DNA from: Magicicada septendecula
Lineage: Eukaryota; Arthropoda; Insecta; Hemiptera; Cicadidae
Reading direction: 5' to 3'
NCBI GenBank assembly: GCA_034769895.1
Contig: CM068367.1
Coordinates: forward strand, 86,977,654 to 87,041,653
Length of the DNA: 64,000 bases
The number at the start of each line of letters is the position of its first letter. Position 1 is the first letter of the stretch. The translations under genes were made by a program, and so were the position numbers. The notes under the pieces were generated by a model. The model was not told where the DNA came from, ran no database searches, and saw only the letters and a program-made list of their open reading frames with translations. Below, in pieces: positions 11,087 to 24,703 of this stretch.

Positions 11087-12310
11087 CCGCAACGGAAATC
11101 GAGCCCAAGCTTCCTAGTTTACCAATCCAACATGCAGAACACGATGAATAATTTATGTTCCCCATTCGACTGGAAGAAAATGTTCTGTTACTTGTTAATT
11201 GTCTGTTAATATACTAATTCATTATTTCGAAACAACAATACTACAGTGTCTGAACGTTTCATCAATGAGAACTTTCGTTACACGAAAGGCGAATACAGAA
11301 CTCTACCGACATTTCGCAATCTACGCTTATTTTGCGCAACCGTTTCCTTTTCGACAACTAAGACTTCTTTTTTCTGCTCTCCTGACGTTACGCTTTTCTC
11401 CAAGAACCTTTCAATTGCCCTTTCCTGGCCTAAACAACCACGTTTATTCTCCGTACTGTGGAAAGGGAATTACAGACAGTGTGCCGCAGCCAACACACTT
11501 ATGTGTTTAATTTCCAGCTACATTCTATTATATTCTCACGTAGGCTGCCTCGGCCGATGTCCACTATGTTTTACTTCCATGTTCCATAAGGAAATGGAAG
11601 TATGGTGATGGCGGAAAAAATCGTGTTCGAGATAAGGGCTGATTCTAATTGTAACATGAAGAAAAGTCATTTTCCGAAAAGTGTCTGTGTGTAGAATGTT
11701 TTCTATGGCGAACGATAACTGCCGCAAATTCAAACAGAATCAAATACTTTTTTGCATATGTGCCTGAGGTGTAGATGACTCAAGGACTCTTGATTTTGGT
11801 GAAGATCGGTTCCGGGGAAGGTGTAGTTTACCAGCAACGTTTTATGTTTTAACAAGAGTAAAGTACTTAATTTTGATAAATTAAGTCTCCTGAAAAGACG
11901 GTCATAGTAATCCACGTAGTAAGATACATGAAATAGCTATAAATAAAAAGGGTAGCTGAAGGGGGAGGGGGTAATTTTCTATAAATGAAAATCATAGTCG
12001 AAGGGGGAGGGGATAATTTTTTATATGTGTACTACCTTATCGGCAACAAAGAAGTAGTGTGTTGTTAAAATTCCTTCCCGGGCTGTTTGGCGTGGTCGAA
12101 TGTTTTCTGCAAAAAAACGTTTCGGCAGTCCCAACGACTGCCATCAAATCAAGTGAAAATCGAGTGCGCTAACGTGAGGTGGTATACGTTAGTGACCACA
12201 GTTCTGTGGATAAGGCTGAAGAAAGAAGTAGTTTCTATGGAAATATTTCATTTCGAAAATGATTTTAAATACGAATCTTAGAACATGGAAGTCATGTATG
12301 GTTCTCCATA
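11087..12310. other. Unassigned noncoding DNA
   Basis: Contains frames of 103 and 120 codons (11199-11608) with no recognised domain. A short hairpin, ACTTCCAT with ATGGAAGT, lies at 11572-11601. Confidence 0.4.
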
Positions 12311-12314
12311 CCTA

Positions 12315-12455
12315 TATTTTGAAGTCTTCTTCTGGTATGGACCGCGCCAAAAATGTCCTGTATGACAACGTTTCACTCATATTACAATGAGGATCCTCAT
12401 GTCTATGTCTATGTGTCTATCGTCACATAGGCCCAAGAAGAAGAAGACTTCAAAC
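12315..12455. repeat. Short inverted repeat with ~100-bp loop
   Basis: TTTGAAGTCTTCTTCT near 12315-12332 is the inverse of AGAAGAAGACTTCAAA near 12437-12455. It may be a small fold-back insertion. Confidence 0.6.
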
Positions 12456-13670
12456 AAAAACGTAATACACTCTATTATATCAGATTGTTTATGTATTACA
12501 TTTTTTGAAATAATATTCTTTCAGGTCAGAATACATTGCAAAAACAATAAACACGACGATTAACGAACCATTATTTTCGCGGTCGGAAACAGATCATATT
12601 TCGCTCTTCAAAGATCATCCCTATGCCAGGACCCCGACTTAAGACTCAAAGAAGGTAACACGTGGACAATCGGCTTCCTTCGCTTACATTGTCGACATGA
12701 AAATCTTTAAATTTTGCGACCATTTTGTAGCGTAACTTATATCATAGTAATCAGATTACTTTCCATTAATACTAAGGAATATAAGCAGCCAAACAGCGAC
12801 CAAGTTCGTAAGCTCATGAATTTCCAATTACTAAAATGAAAAAATATCGTAAATATTTAATATCGTTAAAATGAAGGCGGCGACTAAACTTTAATATGAA
12901 AGCATCAATACTTGACCTAATTTTCAGAAAGTGTGAAACTGAATTTTTTAGAATTCTTTCAACTGTCGACAAAAAACATTTTCTGCGTTTTAAATTCGTA
13001 CGACAGCTATTGAGTGAAAAATACTAAAAAATAGCAAAAGACTTAAACCATTGTTTCTGAAAATTAAAAATTAATTGTTCGGATTGATAGCAGCTGAGAA
13101 AGGCTACAGGAACACCTGACATTAACTCGTAATGAGAATCAAAACTTTATACTGTTTAACAAGGTTATTCTCCTTGGTTCGTTTCCTTTTTTTTTTTAGT
13201 AAGAAAAAGCTCTTATAACTCTGACAGATTGTTATGAAACTTTTTCTGTTCCTTATGCAGATTGCCTGCAACAACTTCTCCATTTAATAACGCTCCGAGA
13301 GACACTTGTTGTAAGCAAAGTTATGACCCATTTTAAAAACTAACCTTTTTAAGCGCTGAAGCTGAACTAACAAAGTGCTCGCGACTCAGTGTCAAGAGGA
13401 ATAACCTTATCTTACCACGGATCAGTAAAAATATTGCTTTCTTTAAGAGGATACTATAAAGCACTATGTATGCCGGGTATCAGTAATTCAAGATTAGTAA
13501 CAAAACGTTTGTGATATTAAAAGTTAACTTTTTTCTCATGTTAGATTGTTTTTCACTTAAAAATAACAAAACGTAGCCTACAACCCCGAAGAAATCGCTA
13601 GAATTCGAGAAATAAGATTCACAAAACACAGAGATTTGGAAACAGAAGTGCAAAACTGCAGGACCCTGTT
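12456..13670. other. Unassigned noncoding DNA
   Basis: AT-rich sequence with no motif recognised. Confidence 0.45.
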
Positions 13671-13671
13671 C

Positions 13672-13752
13672 TCTGTCTGTCTGTCTGTCTGTCTATCTCT
13701 CTGTCTCTCTCTATGCGCGCGCGCGCGCACACACACATACACACACACATTT
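13672..13752. repeat. Compound (CTGT)n (CT)n (GC)n (CA)n microsatellite
   Basis: Consecutive simple tracts. Frames through it are artefacts. Confidence 0.95.
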
Positions 13753-14370
13753 AATACCACTTTTTCAGGAACTGAGATTAATTTTGTAGAGCGTTTTCGG
13801 AGACCGGCCTTCAATTACAAGGCGTGTAGTGGTGTAGTGGTGCGCACCAGGCCGCGACGCGACCTACAATAATGTGTTCTTAAATGACATACATACTGTG
13901 ATGTTTGGTAAGAATTATTGATTTTTTGACGACTACTCCAGAAGGATTGGTGTTTTTATATAACCTGATGATGAGGATTTATCCTTTAAACGCGTAGTTA
14001 TTGAAAGTTTTAAAGAAGTCACAAGACGGTGAGTAACCAAGTTTTTACGAATATTACAATTAAATACTTTAGAAGTGTTTTCACCAGGTCGTGAGTATTC
14101 TGTGTCCTTGTTATTTGGGTAAGCCTTAACGTTCACACTACCTCCGATACTTTCCCTTCGTCCTTGAGAAACAAAAGTTGTCAACAGCGTCTCAGCGATA
14201 ACGACAATAATCAATCATTATTTACCTCCGCTCGCTGACTGACTGACTGAGAACACCGGGCCGTTATTAATCATCAACATAACGACGTAACAATACCGGT
14301 ACTGCTGGTTAAGTAATGAACTCTTTAAAACATTTAATAACCTTATTGCCTGGACCATCTATATCTTTGT
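13753..14370. other. Unassigned noncoding DNA
   Basis: Includes (TGAC)4 near 14234 and nothing else recognisable. Confidence 0.45.
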
Positions 14371-14380
14371 GCGCGCGCGC

Positions 14381-14425
<45 letters not shown>

Positions 14426-14430
14426 GGGGG
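14371..14430. repeat. (GC)n(GT)n(G)n tract
   Basis: Alternating GC followed directly by alternating GT and a G run. Such sequence can adopt Z-DNA. Confidence 0.97.
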
Positions 14431-15553
14431 CCTACCTCTTACTGACATCCGTCCGTAGTGATATTAATTGGCTATTGCGACATAACTGCCTCCAACAACA
14501 TTATAACTTTAATAACTACTCAACAAATTGAAACTTTTTTTCTATATCTGGTTTGTAAGCGGGTAGATTTACCTAATTTTAGGGTGTTGGATTCAGGGGA
14601 AAAGTCAGATTGTCTCTATCACATCACATTTCACAGATACACAGGAGTAATACAAATATAATAATAAAATATTGTCAAACATTCACCATTTAAAATACAG
14701 ACAAGAAGTAACACTCAGAACTTATCTGGTAATGTGCGTTTGTGGCCAACACAAGCATTATGAAGAAACCAGAAATAATTCCCCATGATTGAAGTATTCC
14801 AGCTTCCTTGATAACGATGGTCCACAGTGGATATATTGGTGAAATGTTCACCCTGATCGTTACTTAGTGCACCTGACTAAAGTGCAAAAACAAAGGTGAA
14901 TATAAAAACCGAATTTTCAGTGACATTCTACACCCAGCGTTCTTGTAGTTGTCCGATAGATCACTCACAATATAAACATAGTCATCGTCTTTTTTGCTGC
15001 CCAAGAAGCAATGCACAATCGCTTTGAAACAGGACCGAACAGCTAACTCCAGAGTTATAATCTTAGCATTATCTTTAATGCTAATTGTGTGTGTGTTTTT
15101 TTTTTGCGCGCGCGCGTTTGTGTGTATTATAGGAATGCGTTACATCACCTTGTATAGTGTTTTCACTCATCGAGTCTTTATAAGTAACTCGTTAAGTATC
15201 TTTATACTACCAAATTGTTATTACTTCTGCAAGTAGATTGTACCACTGGAAGAAGAAGAATATAATTATAACTAAAAGAAAAATTATTTTGATACGGAAT
15301 TACTGAAATCGGAAAGCGGTCAAGCTGTGTTGCTGTGAAATCACAGGACGCGTTGCTGTAGATTGAATCTCACGAAGCACAAATTATCAAAGTATCAAAT
15401 ACAGTGTCAAAGACTTATGACTACAAAGAATACAATACGAATCTTTGTCAGAACCCCACATCACATGACACGTTTCAGTTTTAATTCTTCAAAAACAATC
15501 CTTTTTGATAATTATGAATCATATTTTAACAAAACATTTCAAGAGTTAAAATT

Positions 15554-15555
<2 letters not shown>
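14431..15555. other. Unassigned noncoding DNA
   Basis: No family recognised. A GCGCGCGCG run follows a T run near 15100. Confidence 0.45.

Positions 15556-15586
<31 letters not shown>
15556..15586. repeat. (CA)n microsatellite
   Basis: About 15 CA units. Confidence 0.97.
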
Positions 15587-16201
15587 ATATTCACATTTAT
15601 ACGTACATATGAGTACAGACAGGGGTGCCTACAGGGGGAATCGTGTCGCCAATGGCATTTAGAAAATTTTTGGGGGGAGTTTTTTTTTTACTATTGCATG
15701 AAAAATCTTTTCCCCAGTTTTACAAAACTGTAAAAAACTTATAACGGACACTATCATACGCACAATAAATTTATCGTAGTACATTAAGAAAAGGTCCAAA
15801 AACAAACTGAAATTTTTATAGCATTTTACGATAAAACAGATTTAAGTGAGACGTTTAAGTTGCAAAACTAAGTATCTTTTCAATAAAGTCATCGAGTACT
15901 GGTATTGTAAAACAAATCACGTTTTACTGAAATATTAATTTGTGATTTATTATTAGAAATCCTTATTTTTTAGTTTATAACTGCCTACAATCAGTATATC
16001 GTTTCGGTAAAAGGTAATATTTTGTAATAGTTTTGAAGTACAAAGCCCCGGCCTTTGCTCGATTAGGTAAGAAATTTTACTGTAAAAGAGAGAAAAGGTC
16101 TTGTCAGAAAAAGCGGGGGATTTTTTTATAAAATTGGAGGGAAAGCGTCATAGGTGTTGGGGGGGGATCGGATTTATCTCACCTGTATGTCTACACACAC
16201 A
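15587..16201. other. Unassigned noncoding DNA
   Basis: AT-rich sequence with short homopolymers. No gene seen. Confidence 0.45.

Positions 16202-17151
<950 letters not shown>

Positions 17152-17212
<61 letters not shown>
17152..17212. repeat. (GT)n microsatellite
   Basis: About 30 GT units. Confidence 0.98.
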
Positions 17213-17214
<2 letters not shown>

Positions 17215-17670
17215 CCGTATGAAATAAAGGTTAAATATATGCAAACGCATATATTCCGTTTTAAGTTCTGTAAATTTGCTTAAAGCTAATCTTAATATAG
17301 CCTAGTTAAGCAACGTGTAGAGTTAACAGCACAACATGGGCACAAACTTTGACAAACTTGCAAATTACTAATGTGCATTGTACTTACATACCTTTGTAAA
17401 TTAAATATTCGTCCTCCCCTACGATTATTTAAAAAAACAAACACAGGAACACAAATTTAATGTAAATATGTAGTTCCCGTTGACTAAAACAGTAAACGCA
17501 CAGCTACGCCACGAGCACTAAACAATGAACGCAATATTACCAACTGAAAATAACTAAAGTTTTGTAGCAAACAAATTTCAGTTCGATACCAAACTAATTT
17601 GACAAACTAATTCCAAATTTTATAATTTGAGACTATTGTATTACATCATTAATGAATTTAAACTATAAAA
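17213..17670. other. Unassigned noncoding DNA
   Basis: AT-rich. A partial direct repeat of ATTAATGAATTTA leads into the hairpin that follows. Confidence 0.45.
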
Positions 17671-17753
17671 TTAATGAATTTAATTGTTAAACTTTCACTT
17701 GTGAACTTAGAAAGTAAGTTCACAAGTGAAAGTTTAACAATTAAATTCATTAA
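17671..17753. repeat. Perfect 38-bp inverted repeat, 7-base loop
   Basis: Arms 17671-17708 and 17716-17753 are exact reverse complements. The inner part, GTTCACAAGTGAAAGTTTA, differs by one base from GTTCACTAGTGAAAGTTTA at 33117-33135, the outer flank of a hammerhead palindrome. The two are probably related. Confidence 0.95.
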
Positions 17754-18450
17754 GTGCTGTGAATGAAGAAGATGAACCATCAAAACAACTATAAAATTAA
17801 ATTGAAAACGCAAATACCGTAAAAACAAAACTAAAACGTTTGTAAATTAAATAAAAGTATATAACTTTTATTTTACGCAGGAGGCGAAACCGAGAAGACC
17901 GTGTAAACGTCATAAATAACAAATTTGAGAGTGTAAAAAATTCAGAAGTTCGTGTACTTAGGCACAACAAACATTACAACAGACACACACACACGCGCGC
18001 AAGAGCGTCAGAATGGATGCTCCCAGGCAACAAGAGCGTGCATGGTAATTATATTGATTTTACGAAATTTTTAAAATGGCTTTTAATTGTTTATGTAAGT
18101 TAACTATCTGCTGGCAATCACGAAATTTGCAGCAACTTACTACGAAAGGTTTCCATAAATATCGACTATTATAAGCCTAAGGGGTCTAAAAGAATCCTGA
18201 GATAGCCGACAGCTCAGTACTGTGGAAAAGTGTTTTATAAAGCTGATAACGTTATCAGTGAAAATTATGAAAAGCGTAATTTGGGGACCAGGTGACAATA
18301 CTCTTAGCTATAACACATCATGACTGGTCTAAAGAATGTCTAACAGTTTTTTAATGTTGACGTTTGTATGAAAAATTAAAAAAGAAGAGGTATTTTTTTT
18401 TCTTATAGAAAGAATAAATCCATACACTACGGAAAATTTCCAGTACGCCC
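17754..18450. other. Unassigned noncoding DNA
   Basis: Short CA/GC alternation near 17983-18000. No gene seen. Confidence 0.45.
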
Positions 18451-18451
18451 A

Positions 18452-19025
18452 AAGATTGTTATTGAGGATAAAGTACTGGACCGGACCTCAAATTTTAATA
18501 TATGTAGGTTGTGAAATAAGTTTTGACGTTGCCAAAGATATACAAAATAAACTCAACAGATGTCAACACATATGTGGAACTATAAATAGAAAGTGAAAAA
18601 TAAAACGAGACGTGAGACTAAATTAAACTTCTACAAAACAATGGCTTTTCTAGTGCTATTATACGGCAATGAATCCAGGATTACAAAACAAAGAGATAAA
18701 AGCAACATACAATCAGCGGAGTTGAGATTTTTAAGAAGGGTTAAAGGATGGACAAGAAGGAATCATATAAAAAACGAACATATACGGCAAGAATTAAATA
18801 TAGCCTATGTAATCTAAATGAGAAAGTTGAAGAACACATGGGAAAATGGATACAGCATTTAAGTCGCATGGATAAAGATAGAATAACGGTAAATGTGAAC
18901 AAGTACAAGCCTTCTCGAAGAAGGGATGTAGGAAGACCGACCAAGAAAGAAATGGATCTGATAATGTGAAGTTGGAACATGCACATTCCTTAATCCCTGA
19001 AATGTAATAGAAGAAGAAGAAGAAA
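18452..19025 (+). mobile_element. LINE reverse-transcriptase C-terminal relic
   Basis: Reads KIVIEDKVLD, then GCEISFDVAKDIQNKLN, RCQHICGTINR, LNFYKTMAFLVLLYGNES, SAELRFLRRVKGW, HLSRMDKDRI and RRRDVGRPTKKEMD, in order but in shifting frames. This is the thumb and C-terminal part of a non-LTR reverse transcriptase. The copy ends in a GAAGAAGAAGAA tail near 19022. It is 5'-truncated and carries internal stops. Confidence 0.85.
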
Positions 19026-20634
19026 TACGTACACTACAGCATAATAATAAGTGAATCACAAGTGTGAAAGGACAAATAAGTAGATTTTTTATAATAAAAA
19101 GAAATTTACTTATCTAATTGTTGTTACAATTTCATTTTTCAAAACAAAAGATTTATTTACTCTGCCGAATGATAAAAAAACATGAGGTTTATAACTATTC
19201 ACAATTACTACGTCAGTCACGATTATCTCCAATATTGGTCCCTTTTATGGCTCACTGTATCACACGAACTTCCCATGAAATTATTACTGTCAACGAAAAC
19301 ATTAATCAAAACCTACCTCCGCCTTTGAGCGAGCCGGCCGTTTTGCCGCCCAGTTTTATTTTTACAAAGTTCTCCTTCCCCTTCTACAAAACGCCACAAA
19401 GCGACGGATGGACACAGAAATAAATGACCAACCAACCAACCGTTGTTGGGGTAAAACAAATGTTTGCTTTACTCTTCAGGCGTCATCAAAGGTCGGTCTC
19501 GACACCGGCGACAAAGTAGCAATTACGTCCTTTGTTATTGTTGTTGGTGGTGCGGGGGGCGATAACCGTCAACCCCGTACAAACGATAACAAACAATCGC
19601 ACAGTAATTGCACACAGTCCTCTAACTGGTACTGTCATACCATAGAATAGCAATAAATACTTCGATGCATAAAAAGTTTATTCCTGTGTATATAAAAAAG
19701 TTGCAGCATCATGCAATCTTTATAGTCCTATGTTTATTAGCCTATATGAAGTGGCTGCAGAAATGGAATTCAAACGAAATGTATTACAACAGTATATAAT
19801 TGCAAATTTAATATAATTTAAATCTGTGGAGCCCCACGATCTTGGAGCGCCATTTTTACGACAGTATAAATGATTGCAAATTTAAATGTATGCGTGTCGT
19901 GCCAGACGTTGACGGCAACAAAATTATAACAATACAAATACCGTGTATGTGTAATTGGTTTCAGGTGTAATTATAATAAGAGTATTATATTTATGAATAT
20001 TTAAAATTCATATTTATTGTTTACTCAATCTTATAAATAATCATAAACATCATTAATAACCTTCGGTCACGATATTGCTCATTATTAAATGTTTCCCTCT
20101 TATACTATGCAGTGTTACACATATTTAAAACCCCTCTTACATCTAGACATGTTAATAATCTTAATCTAGACATGTTAATAATTTGATTTACTAATAAAAT
20201 ATAATATTAAAATGTAATTTGAATTGAATTCTTTTAACTCAGATCTGACCTCAACTCGCTCAGTCTATACCAATGTTTAAAATTAAATTTACATTTATAT
20301 TAATTACTTTTAGACTGGCATTTCTTTTAATATTCAAATTTAAATTATTCTTTTCTATAATGCAAATATCAAATCAATTTAACTATTTATTTTGATAAAC
20401 AAAATCTACTCTCTCAACTTTAAATTCCTATGTTTCTTATTATTTCTTTATATGCGATCGCTCATTCTTACGACTAACATTTATCTACATTTCTAAAATA
20501 TTATTTCTAATTATAATTTTCTTTGTTTCAATTTATTGCCTTTTAATATAGTCTTTATGAGCTCTTTTTAAAATCATTTAAAATGCATTATGCATGTCAC
20601 CTCGAGTTCTGATGATCTTACGACTTATTGGCGG
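19026..20634. other. Unassigned AT-rich DNA
   Basis: Very AT-rich from 19650 to 20600. ATCTAGACATGTTAATAAT is repeated in tandem near 20143-20182. No gene seen. Confidence 0.5.
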
Positions 20635-20827
20635 GGTCCAGCGTTGTCCAAAGTTAGTTTTCCATTCCTCCTGTCCTGGCGTGGTCCTGGATACGTCTAG
20701 AGTCCAGCGTCGTTCTCCAGCACTGTGTGATCCTGGCTACATCTAGAGTCCAGCGTCGTTCTCCAGCAGTGTGTGTGGTCCTGGATACGTCTAGAGTCCA
20801 GCGTCGTTCTCCAGCAGTGTGTGGTCC
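20635..20827. repeat. 46-48 bp minisatellite, ~3.5 units
   Basis: Units start GAGTCCAGCGTCGTTCTCCA at 20700, 20746 and 20794. They share CCTGGATACGTCTA and GCAGTGTGTG. A degenerate unit precedes them. Confidence 0.93.
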
Positions 20828-21335
20828 GCTTCAGAGAGTTGTTATCTGCTGCAAGGTAGATCTTAAACATCGTCTAACGTCCAGCATCCCTCGTCTCTCT
20901 GGTACCTTCTCCGTAGATACTCTTGGTAGACTGAAACGATTCCGGTACTTTACGTTTTCCGGAATATTGTTACATAATTAACGAACGTTTTATTCTTTCG
21001 TTAATGAGACTTGTAATAAAAATAAAACTGTTCTGCCGACGGACAGCATGTCCGACTGCAACTGTGTCTTGAAATGAAGAGAAGGGTTTTCGGTCGAACC
21101 CTCAATTTATACCCTCTCGAGATTCCACCCCAGTTGGATCCAAAATCGTCCTGACGATACCTGCATATCGCCTGATAGCCCCCACTCCCGAACCTTTTCA
21201 TCTATTTGCAATTATTAGCAAACAGCAATGTTTTGTACGGAATCGAGATAGCACAAATCATAGCTAATTCGATTAAGCACTCACTGTATTAATTTGAGCG
21301 TCATAGGGTAATTTTCGTATTTTTTGGCACGTTTA
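20828..21335. other. Unassigned DNA of mixed composition
   Basis: More GC-rich than its flanks. The - strand has a TATAAATTGAGGG word near 21108, which could be an LTR promoter, but I find no termini to support this. Confidence 0.35.
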
Positions 21336-21339
21336 TTTC

Positions 21340-21463
21340 GCACTGACTTCGCGTTTGACGGCTATTAGGCCGTGGTCCACTACTGCCACACAAAACAGAC
21401 ATTTCGGCCCCAAAGAATGGGACGTCCAATTTTCCTCCAGATGTGAGGCCGATACGTCCGATA
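21340..21463 (-). mobile_element. Left arm of split hammerhead element
   Basis: The - strand carries a hammerhead-like motif and then GTGGACCACGGCCTAATAGC, the family A tail. The right, oppositely oriented arm resumes at 22343 after a hAT-type insertion. Confidence 0.6.
21395..21442 (-). ncRNA. Decayed hammerhead motif, family A
   Basis: CTGGAGGA (one extra G against CTGAGGA), a GC-rich stem II region, then GCCGAAATGTC where GAAACGTC is expected. Confidence 0.45.
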
Positions 21464-22342
21464 TAGAGGTGGGACTGTGATTGCGATCACTGCTTCTAAG
21501 AACACTGCTCCGTGGGTAGAGCAGTGAGCAGCTGGTGATTGCTCTGTAAAGTTCCTGCTCTTGTCGCACTAGCGCTATATGTATTATACTATATCTATAT
21601 TATATTATATATGTATCTATATGTATTATATTTTCAAATTGTCTTTTTAATATAAAAAATTTAATTTATAATAAAACTGAATACAAGTAGTACGTCATTT
21701 CTATTCAATATTTGCATTTGAAGTAATACAATTACCAATCTATAATAATTTTTTTTTTTACTTTGAAATTCCAAGCATTTTACCAACCGCCTCTCTGCAA
21801 TTATATTATATTTTGTTTTCTTAAAGTCAGTAATTCGTACAACAATGTTTTGCGAATAATTGTAATCTTACTTTATTTTTCTTTTAGAAAAAAAAATTTT
21901 CAATTATTAAACATACTCTAGTTGTTATAAAAAAAATTGTTAACTTATTTAGATAAATATGACTTCGATTTCAGTAAAATTACAGACGACTAATACTTTA
22001 ACTTTTTAAATTATTTGTATTTATTTATTTATTTTAACGCAACTAATAAATATGTATTTCGTTTTATTTAAAAGTGTTACCAATTTTTCAACGTTTGGAA
22101 ATGAATTATTTGTTTTCTTTTATAATCTGCAATTTTATTTTTATAAAATGTGTCTAAAATTCAGGTAGGCCTAATTGGGAAAAAAAATAATAATTGAACT
22201 CAATTTTTTTTTGTAACGCAACGTCATTTTCCAACTATTACTACCTAAAAAACTGACATAAACAGTGATTAAATCACTGCTACTTTTAAAGTTGCTCTCT
22301 GTGATCACTGCTCTCGCAAATGAGCAGCTAAGCCCATCTCTA
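21464..22342. mobile_element. hAT-type non-autonomous element
   Basis: The ends are TAGAGGTGGGAC on the left and TAGAGATGGGCT on the right (reverse complement). They are flanked by an 8-bp duplication, GTCCGATA (21456-21463) and GTCTGATA (22343-22350), with one difference. The subterminal words GAGCAGTGA and TGATCAC recur near both ends. The core is very AT-rich with no coding. The 8-bp duplication and A/G-rich TAGAGNTGGG ends fit hAT. Confidence 0.8.
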
Positions 22343-22445
22343 GTCTGATAACAACATTCGTCAGAATACCACGTATACCACGGCCCAATAGCCTAGTTCT
22401 AAATTTCAATAATTATGACGCCGACCGTGAAAGGCTCAGAAATAG
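22343..22445 (+). mobile_element. Right arm of split hammerhead element
   Basis: Contains TACCACGGCCCAATAGCC and ACGCCGACCGTGAAAGGCTC, matching the right arm of the 4.8-5.4 kb element. It is inverted relative to 21340-21463. Confidence 0.6.
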
Positions 22446-23290
22446 GTTGTTATAGTTTAATTATTTTATTACAGAATATTTTGAGGGTACAATAAATAAA
22501 GTTAGTGGTAATCGCTTGCATAATAGACTAAAGCCATTGAAATAAAACAGTGTAGTAGACCATCGCCTAACTACATATCACCTAGTTATATAGTTAGGTG
22601 ATGAGTAGACGCGACAGAGCATCAATCGGTGACGTCATTTCTTCCCTGGTGTTTGCTGAGTAAGAAGAATAAGAAAACTATGTGTTGCGTGAGCGACCAG
22701 CTGACTAGCAGGCTCGTCGACAGAATTAGGAAGGTCGAGGTTTTCTTTTAGTTCTCTCGTAATTTTGAATTGTGGTTGACGCTATGTTCTTTTCTCAGTT
22801 TTTAAGTGTAATTATCGGGTTTATTTATAAATTACTGAATCGTGCATGTTACCAAATTTTGTTTTACAAGGTGAGACATTGTTATTTCAATTATTGTTAT
22901 GGTTTATACAATATAATTATGCCAAAAAGAATGGAGGAAATTCATGTAGCGTCATAAGGGTGTTGATTACGGCGACACTTCTTCACTGTATAAATTTGAT
23001 AATTATTTGTTTATCTTCAGTAATGTTTCATGGTTTACCTTCTCCATAATAAAATAATGATTGCTTAAACGGTTAAGTGAAAACAATAGTATTCAAACAA
23101 AAGTATATACTTAAGAAATATCGCCATGTAAATTGAATTCAGCGCTATAGTTTATTACTGTTTATTTGTGTTTTATAGTACGTATAATATCGGAATAAAT
23201 TAATTGTACCTTAAAAAAATATTACCATAAAATATAATATAATTAAATAGTTATGATAAATGTATACCAATGAAAAACACTGCTGACACG
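22446..23290. other. Unassigned DNA with a 13-bp hairpin
   Basis: The arms CATCGCCTAACTA (22561-22573) and TAGTTAGGTGATG (22591-22603) pair with one wobble. No gene seen. Confidence 0.45.
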
Positions 23291-23291
23291 T

Positions 23292-23332
<41 letters not shown>

Positions 23333-23373
23333 TTACTAGTACTGCTACTACTACTACTACTACTACAATACTA

Positions 23374-23405
<32 letters not shown>

Positions 23406-23407
23406 TT

Positions 23408-23445
<38 letters not shown>

Positions 23446-23459
23446 CTACTACTGCTACT
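23292..23459. repeat. (TAC)n/(TGC)n trinucleotide tract
   Basis: Long run of TAC/ACT units with a CTG segment near 23390. The 93-codon Leu/Tyr/Cys frame is an artefact. Confidence 0.97.
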
Positions 23460-24475
23460 TAGTAGTAGAAGTTGTGAGATTTACTGGGAGTGATATTTGC
23501 AAACAAAAACAAAACAATATACTACAGCTATGTACAATGACACCAGTGTAAACACAACAGGACACAAAGCAACCAACCAGGACACAAATATTCAACAAGA
23601 CTAAAAAAACAAAGATGGCTGACAATAGGCAGACTGCTTGATGCCCGAAACAACCATCAAGGAAGAAAAAACATCTTGAACGTAAAATAGTATTAAGTAA
23701 CATATTGCTCTATATATGTAGTAATACTATTAGACATTTCTGGTTGAATTTTAACCTCTCTGTCGAGCCCTTCAGGTTGTGAAAGCATTGTCAGTGACGA
23801 TTAGGAGTCGATTTATACACGTTTTACAAAATCACATAACAGATATTCAAACTCGTACTTTTAACTATTTATTACGTGTAGGTCATATTTTGGCCTAACA
23901 TAGGCCTCCTCTATAAACGGATATTTTGGTTATATTTTGTTTTATGTTCACTGGAGGGCAGTCTTATATTTATTTTTCCCCTCCCTCTGCCTGGAGTCGT
24001 CAGTCTTTCGACTGGTTTGTACTCTGCCCGCATATACTCGTGGTGCGAGTGTTACGGAGTCTCTCACAGGTACTGTTTAACGCCGCATCCGAACGGCATA
24101 GTTGGGGGGGGGGGGCTTAAACTAGGCATGATATTTATCACTTATACTACAATAAATAATACTGTGCCGATATTAGGCTTTTTCATTTAGTGATAATCGT
24201 ATTACAAATTTATTAAAGTAAGAAGACTAGTGAACAGTATCAATTTCGCGGCTTACATGCGTGACGCGGTAGTGAAAGGATGCAACCTCTTCGAAATGCA
24301 TTATTACTTCCAGTTATCACCGTACGTGACTAAATAAGTTTAGATGTTAAAAAGCGATGGGGAGGACAGCGCACTAAGCAGTATATGAGCTTACCGCTAG
24401 GAATTAATGCGGGCGTTTTATTGCAACCACGCACTTTCTTATCTAGTTACACCTTTTTTTTTCTCCCATAGAACG
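23460..24475. other. Unassigned DNA holding one dispersed repeat
   Basis: Includes the repeat at 23987-24068 and a G run at about 24105-24116. No gene seen. Confidence 0.45.
23987..24068 (+). repeat. Dispersed repeat, copy 1
   Basis: Matches 51591-51668: both contain TTTCGACTGGT, TGTAC, CCCGCATATAC and CGTGGTGCG and end in CACAG. It resembles the untranslated 3' part of insect retrotransposons. Confidence 0.75.
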
Positions 24476-24703
24476 GTTCACTGTGGAGATGTGCTAAACC
24501 AGTATTTGAAAGTAGCCGTTACAAATGAATCCGTTTCAAAAAAGTAACTGTTACAAATCCCGGTTACTTGTAACGTTTACTTTTAAACCTGTATTTTATT
24601 CGTCCGCTCTGTTTTCAAGTGCTTACTAGCACACCGTTAGAGTTTAGTTGGGGCGCTTTTTACACTTTATTAAGGTACGTGTTTTTGACAGTTTATAAAG
24701 TAT

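Noticed and set aside
11199-11608. 103- and 120-codon overlapping frames as a gene
   Set aside because: Two overlapping frames of the same DNA, no motif, no splice or promoter support.
20828-21335. Reverse-oriented LTR
   Set aside because: A TATAAATT word is present but I find no TG/CA ends and no target duplication.
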